A DNA stretch of 64,000 nt. Source: Brachyhypopomus gauderio. Taxonomy: Eukaryota > Chordata > Actinopteri > Gymnotiformes > Hypopomidae. Each line of letters opens with the position of its first letter. The stretch's first letter is position 1. The translations under genes and the position numbers were made by a program. The stretch covers positions 8,666,915 through 8,730,914 of the forward strand of contig NC_135225.1 of the NCBI RefSeq assembly GCF_052324685.1. Direction: 5' to 3'. The notes under the pieces were generated by a model. That model was not told the origin of the DNA, ran no database searches, and was given only the letters and a program-made list of their open reading frames with translations. Positions 62,902-64,000 of the stretch are shown here, piece by piece.

Positions 62902-63985
62902 CAGGGATGTCAAAGTCAAATACACCGAGGGCCAAAAAACCAAATTTGCTACAAGCCGAGGGCCGGACTGGTTCAATGTTTATTAAAACATATTGAAATG
63001 ATTGCACATAGCCTATTGAACCAAGACCTAACACAGTGTATATTATTTAATGTTTAAATGAATAAAGCAATATTTTCTTATGGATCTGTCAGTAATTTCA
63101 AGTGAAAACATTTTTCAACAGGCAAACAGATAAAAGCAAACTTCCTTCAAAGAAAAATCACATGAAGACACACAGAAGACACACAGGTTTACCTTTTACC
63201 TCCGTGAACATGTACTCTGCCTCCCACCTGGCTTGAAACCCGTTCTCAGTGTCCACCTTACGTTTAGTCATTTTTGAGAAGGGGGATAGCTGAACGTTGA
63301 TGTCTGCTCTGACTGCTGATTTAGGTTTATACTTTCGCGAGTGACCATAGTGCGCAACTCCGAATTTTAATGTTGCAGGTTTGAAAAGTGCTGCAATTTA
63401 GGCTAAAGTACTTGAAAATGGTTTAAATTGTAACTACTTCATTTCACAACAAATATCTGTCTGACTGAACAGTTCTCTTGTATTACGTTAACAAATACGA
63501 GCCTCTTGTAATTCCAGGACGAAACATGAGAGAACGTGAAGACGTTAAGATTGGGGAAAATAAACAACCATTAAATAATGTGAATAAAAAGCGAATTATT
63601 TCGAGTATATGTATAAATATTTAACATATTTAAGTTTAACGTGCTGGAAAATATTGAAATGGACCTTTAAAGTGACGTACAAGTGCTTGAATTCCACCTT
63701 ATAAAGGTGTATGAACCCTGCAAACATGACTTTGTTCATTGCGCTGGCGGAGCCACTGCGATTACGTCATTTTCGCCGTGCGGACCCTCGCGACGCTTCG
63801 CGCTGCAGTGACTTCGCAGGCTACAGTTGCATTGTGGGGAATGTAGTGTTTGTGCGTACAAAACACCATCGGGCGGCTGTGGCCTGCGGGCCGGTTCTAA
63901 TAGTAATTCAATATCATCCAGGGGGGCATAGATAATCAATTCGCGGGCCGGATCTGGCTCGCGGGCCTTGACTTTGACATATGTG
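62902..63985 (-). mobile_element. Internally deleted hAT (Charlie-like) transposon, 1084 bp
   Basis: The left end CAGGGATGTCAAAGTCAA and the right end (reverse complement CACATATGTCAAAGTCAA) are imperfect terminal inverted repeats. The flanking 8-mers ATTTAGAC (62894-62901) and ATTTTGAC (63986-63993) match at seven of eight positions, as expected of an aged hAT target duplication. GGGCCGG/CGGGCC words recur near both ends. The interior keeps only the first codons of the transposase on the minus strand (63158-63271). Its right edge reaches almost to the end of the window. Confidence 0.8.
63158..63271 (-). pseudogene. N-terminal stub of a hAT transposase
   Basis: This is a 37-codon ORF starting MTKRKVDTENGFQARWEAEY and continuing MFTEVKGKPVCLLC. 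It resembles the start of fish GTF2IRD2/ZBED-like hAT transposases, including the first cysteines (CLLC) of a BED-type zinc finger. It stops immediately after, so the catalytic core is gone. It fits an internal-deletion derivative of an autonomous element. Confidence 0.6.
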
Positions 63986-64000
63986 ATTTTGACAATTAAA

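Larger units (their letters stand above)
57189..64000. other. map4k5: map4k5 intron 1 (partial), repeat-rich
   Basis: No further kinase exon is recognisable. The intron is AT-rich and holds a hairpin-ended repeat (57508-58597), a Rex3/RTE-like LINE end (59533-59757), a small LINE-like piece (about 60045-60115), an inverted L2-like LINE 3' end (about 60315-60795) and a hAT element (62902-63985). Between about 60800 and 62900 I see nothing identifiable beyond AT-rich DNA. Confidence 0.7.

Noticed and set aside
63711-63939. 74- and 67-codon ORFs at the right edge
   Set aside because: They fall in the non-coding terminal region of the hAT element and have no transposase similarity.

Overview
The window is vertebrate nuclear DNA, almost certainly from a teleost fish. 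Genes are split into many short exons with GT-AG introns, introns and spacers are full of long (CA)n/(CT)n microsatellites, and the interspersed repeats are fish-type LINEs (L2-like, Rex3/RTE-like) and hAT DNA transposons. The gene order trim9(+) - pygl(+) - nin(+) - sav1(+) - atl1(-) - map4k5(+) is that of human 14q22 (TRIM9-PYGL-NIN-SAV1-ATL1-MAP4K5), read from the opposite strand. The one obvious difference is that no ABHD12B exon could be recognised between pygl and nin, where mammals carry that gene.

Layout. 1-4.4 kb: the 3' half of trim9 (COS box, FN3, PRY/SPRY); its RING, B-box and coiled-coil exons lie off the left edge. 4.4-7.0 kb: spacer ending in a run of GC boxes. 7.05-15.1 kb: a complete liver-type glycogen phosphorylase, 20 coding exons, 853 aa. 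15.1-20.6 kb: spacer without recognisable genes. 20.6-37.5 kb: ninein, 27 coding exons, about 1510 aa. 39.2-45.9 kb: sav1, five coding exons, 401 aa. 45.9-49.0 kb: tail-to-tail spacer. 49.0-55.3 kb (minus strand): atlastin-1, 14 coding exons including a 15-nt microexon, 559 aa. 55.3-57.1 kb: shared head-to-head promoter region. 57.08 kb: first coding exon of map4k5, whose first intron fills the rest of the window.

Exon models were built by hand. Splice phases were checked across every junction, and the summed lengths divide by three and agree with the family lengths I know. The genes are not an operon and do not form one pathway. They are a cytoskeletal/neuronal ubiquitin ligase, a glycogen-degrading enzyme, a centrosomal microtubule anchor, the Hippo scaffold that activates MST1/2, an ER-fusion GTPase, and a GCK-type STE20 kinase. 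What unites them is old synteny.

Points most worth a second look: a probable decayed relic of ninein's giant central exon; a 90-bp dimeric tandem array in nin that copies a real 5' splice site several times; an L2-like LINE 3' end placed a few bases after a nin exon, in frame with it; a 21-bp minisatellite in pygl carrying six CACGTG E-boxes at two-helical-turn spacing; a chained uORF leader on sav1 (TAATG stop-start overlap, then an ATG overlapping the main start); and two well-delimited hAT elements with 8-bp target duplications. I found no wholly new gene system; the novelty lies in regulatory and repeat architecture.
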